The notes under the pieces: model-generated | Told to the model about the DNA's origin: nothing | Seen by the model: only the letters and a program-made list of their open reading frames with translations | Database searches by the model: none | Made by a program: the position numbers and the translations under genes | Assembly: GCA_002342365.1 (NCBI GenBank) | Contig: DDPV01000043.1 | Location: forward strand, 118,745 to 135,380 | Direction: 5' to 3' | Source of the DNA: Burkholderiales bacterium UBA2459 | Lineage (GTDB): Bacteria; Pseudomonadota; Gammaproteobacteria; Burkholderiales; Burkholderiaceae_E | Length of the DNA: 16,636 bases | Shown: in pieces, positions 15,524 to 16,636 of the stretch | How the letters are laid out: each line of letters opens with the position of its first letter | How positions within the stretch are numbered: position 1 is the first letter of the stretch

Positions 15524-15542
15524 CGATGAAAAATTTTCATCG
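15524..15542. promoter_or_regulatory. 19-base perfect palindrome upstream of the channel operon
   Basis: CGATGAAAAATTTTCATCG has perfect 9-base arms around a single central A. It lies about 95 bases upstream of the next gene, in the only gap where a promoter for the exported-protein/channel pair can be. No T-tract follows it. A dimeric regulator site is the likely meaning; the FixJ-type regulator next door is one candidate. Confidence 0.55.
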
Positions 15543-15636
15543 ACACAGCTTCGTTTCGATCGACTGTGAAGAACGCTATCGAGGAACCTTAACGCTAGCG
15601 CGTATTTGAGTGCCACTGGCGCTGTTTGGAGCTAAC

Positions 15637-16167
15637 TTGGATCAGAAACAGATAAAACACTTCACCGCAAGCGATGCACTATTTATGTTGTGTCTACTGG
15701 CCGCTCTGGTCGCAGTTGGTCTGATCGGGCATTTAGCCTACCAGGAAGGCGTGAAGACCGAGGCAGCGAAAGCCAACGCGGCACAACTCAAGGATTGGTT
15801 TGACCAGCTCGAAGCGGCAACCGCTAAAGGGCTCGGTAGCCCGCTCGAGGACTGCGCAGACGATGCAGAGAAAACCTGGGAAAACTGCCAGAACGCTTTG
15901 CTTGGCGAGAAGGGACCATTGAGGGGCGTGAAAAACCCCTTCGACGCGGCACTGCCGGTTCTTGGTCCCAAATGTGATCGGGCTGATCTCAACACGCGGG
16001 GATTGGTGGTTGTTGAAAAGGGAACACCGGCGCCACCGGGTGCGCCTCCAGCGGTAAGCTTTGGCGTGATGGAGAACGGTGAAAAGCTCACGAAAGACCT
16101 GCCGCTTCGGATTATGGTTTGCGATAAAGGGTCTTACGCACTCAAAGTAGCCGAGGTCAAGTTGTGA
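15637..16167 (+). CDS. Single-pass exported protein with four Cys, partner candidate of the ion channel
   Basis: I do not recognise this protein. A TTG start at 15637 is preferred because GGAG lies 5 bases upstream (15628-15631); a GTG at 15610 in the same frame would add nine residues but lacks a ribosome site. From TTG it has 176 residues: a short N-terminal cytoplasmic stretch, one membrane helix (about 13-34) and a domain probably in the periplasm. The domain starts with an Ala/Glu/Lys-rich helix (36-64) and has four Cys (C73, C84, C113, C162), enough for two disulfides, plus a Pro-rich linker (TPAPPGAPP, 130-138). The stop overlaps the start of the ion-channel gene (GTGA), so the two are translated together. 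A pilin-like fold was considered because of the N-terminal helix, but no prepilin cleavage site is visible. Function unknown; a channel accessory subunit is an inference from coupling. Confidence 0.75.
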   Translation: MDQKQIKHFTASDALFMLCLLAALVAVGLIGHLAYQEGVKTEAAKANAAQLKDWFDQLEAATAKGLGSPLEDCADDAEKTWENCQNALLGEKGPLRGVKNPFDAALPVLGPKCDRADLNTRGLVVVEKGTPAPPGAPPAVSFGVMENGEKLTKDLPLRIMVCDKGSYALKVAEVKL

Positions 16168-16636
16168 GCCAGCAGCAAGCAGGCGAAGCGCTGACGCAGC
16201 ACGCGCATCAAGCTCCGCCTGACTGGGGTGCTGTGCCTATGCGGAACTGGCTTTATCGATGGTTGCTCGACCCTGACACAGCCGGCAATCATCAAGCGGC
16301 CATTGACCGCTTTATCGGACTGCTGATTGTTGCCAATCTGGTTGCTCTGCTCTTTGAGCATGTGCCAGCTGTCTTCGAACCGTATAAAGAATGGTTTCAT
16401 TGGTTTGACATAGTCTCGGTGGCCATTTTCACCGTTGAGTACCTCGCTCGCTTTTATCTCGCGCCGGAAGACCCTGAATTCAAGCATCGCGGGCTTCCAA
16501 GACTAAGCTACGTGAAAAGCCCCTTCGCGCTGATTGACCTCGCTGCGATTCTTCCCTTTTATCTTGCTGCGTTCATCAACGTGGACTTGCGCATGCTGCG
16601 GGCCTTGCGTTTGTTACGGATTTTGAAGCTCTTTCG
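16164..16636 (+). CDS. Voltage-gated cation channel family protein (3' end cut by window edge)
   Basis: The first 157 residues of a voltage-gated ion channel of the Kv-like superfamily, in the inner membrane. Start is GTG at 16164, with GAGG 7 bases upstream, overlapping the previous stop by 4 bases (GTGA). After a polar cytoplasmic N-terminus (1-47) come S1 (about 48-66), S2 (76-98, with the acidic FTVEYLARFY), S3 (118-138, with conserved Asp125 in FALIDLAAILPF) and S4 starting at 141. S4 has positive residues at every third place (R143, R146, R149, R152, K155), a textbook voltage sensor. The pore and selectivity filter lie beyond the window, so K+ selectivity, although usual for bacterial members of this length and type, is not shown. 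Its start is coupled to the four-Cys exported protein. Confidence 0.9.
   Translation, partial: MSQQQAGEALTQHAHQAPPDWGAVPMRNWLYRWLLDPDTAGNHQAAIDRFIGLLIVANLVALLFEHVPAVFEPYKEWFHWFDIVSVAIFTVEYLARFYLAPEDPEFKHRGLPRLSYVKSPFALIDLAAILPFYLAAFINVDLRMLRALRLLRILKLF

Noticed and set aside
15637..16167. Type IV pilin-like protein
   Set aside because: There is an N-terminal helix but no prepilin peptidase site (Gly followed by Phe/Met and a Glu five residues later).

Overview
The window is a gene-dense stretch of moderately GC-rich bacterial chromosome, with genes on both strands and many ATGA/GTGA-type start-stop overlaps. Gene types and style (an FCD regulator before a small catabolic operon, a TctE-like kinase beside a CzcCBA-type pump, a MASE1 kinase with a FixJ-type regulator) suggest a proteobacterium, most likely a betaproteobacterium of the Burkholderiales. 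That placement is inference from gene content; no rRNA, tRNA or other taxonomic marker is present. I see no CRISPR array, insertion sequence or integrase.

Region 1 (1-4604, minus strand) is a tightly packed four-gene catabolic cluster, transcribed right to left: a GntR/FCD regulator, an ectoine-hydroxylase-like Fe(II)/2-oxoglutarate dioxygenase, a two-domain NAD(P)-dependent dehydrogenase-like protein with a C-terminal SAF domain, and an N-acyl-D-amino-acid deacylase-like amidohydrolase cut by the left edge. Each gene overlaps the next by 4 to 35 bases. A perfect CTGTATACAG palindrome lies just before the regulator start and is a likely autoregulatory operator. The substrate is unknown. This combination of enzymes is the best candidate here for an undescribed pathway.

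Region 2 (4605-5119) holds a 203-base divergent gap and a small Cys-rich protein of unknown function on the plus strand.

Region 3 (5149-12914) is a heavy-metal-type efflux system. A response regulator and TctE-like sensor kinase (minus strand) are divergent from a czcCBA-like operon (plus strand: outer-membrane factor, lipoprotein membrane-fusion protein, HME-RND pump). The 66-base gap between them holds an 11-base-periodic direct repeat, a plausible regulator site, and a -10 box placed so that the first efflux gene could be leaderless. A clean intrinsic terminator follows the operon.

Region 4 (13109-15419) is a second, unrelated two-component pair: a MASE1 membrane kinase with a degenerate G1 box, and a FixJ-type regulator whose start and strong ribosome site lie inside the kinase gene.

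Region 5 (15420-16636) has a 19-base perfect palindrome and then a translationally coupled pair: a single-pass, four-Cys exported protein of unknown function and a voltage-gated cation channel with a textbook S4 segment, cut by the right edge. The coupling suggests the small protein is a partner of the channel.
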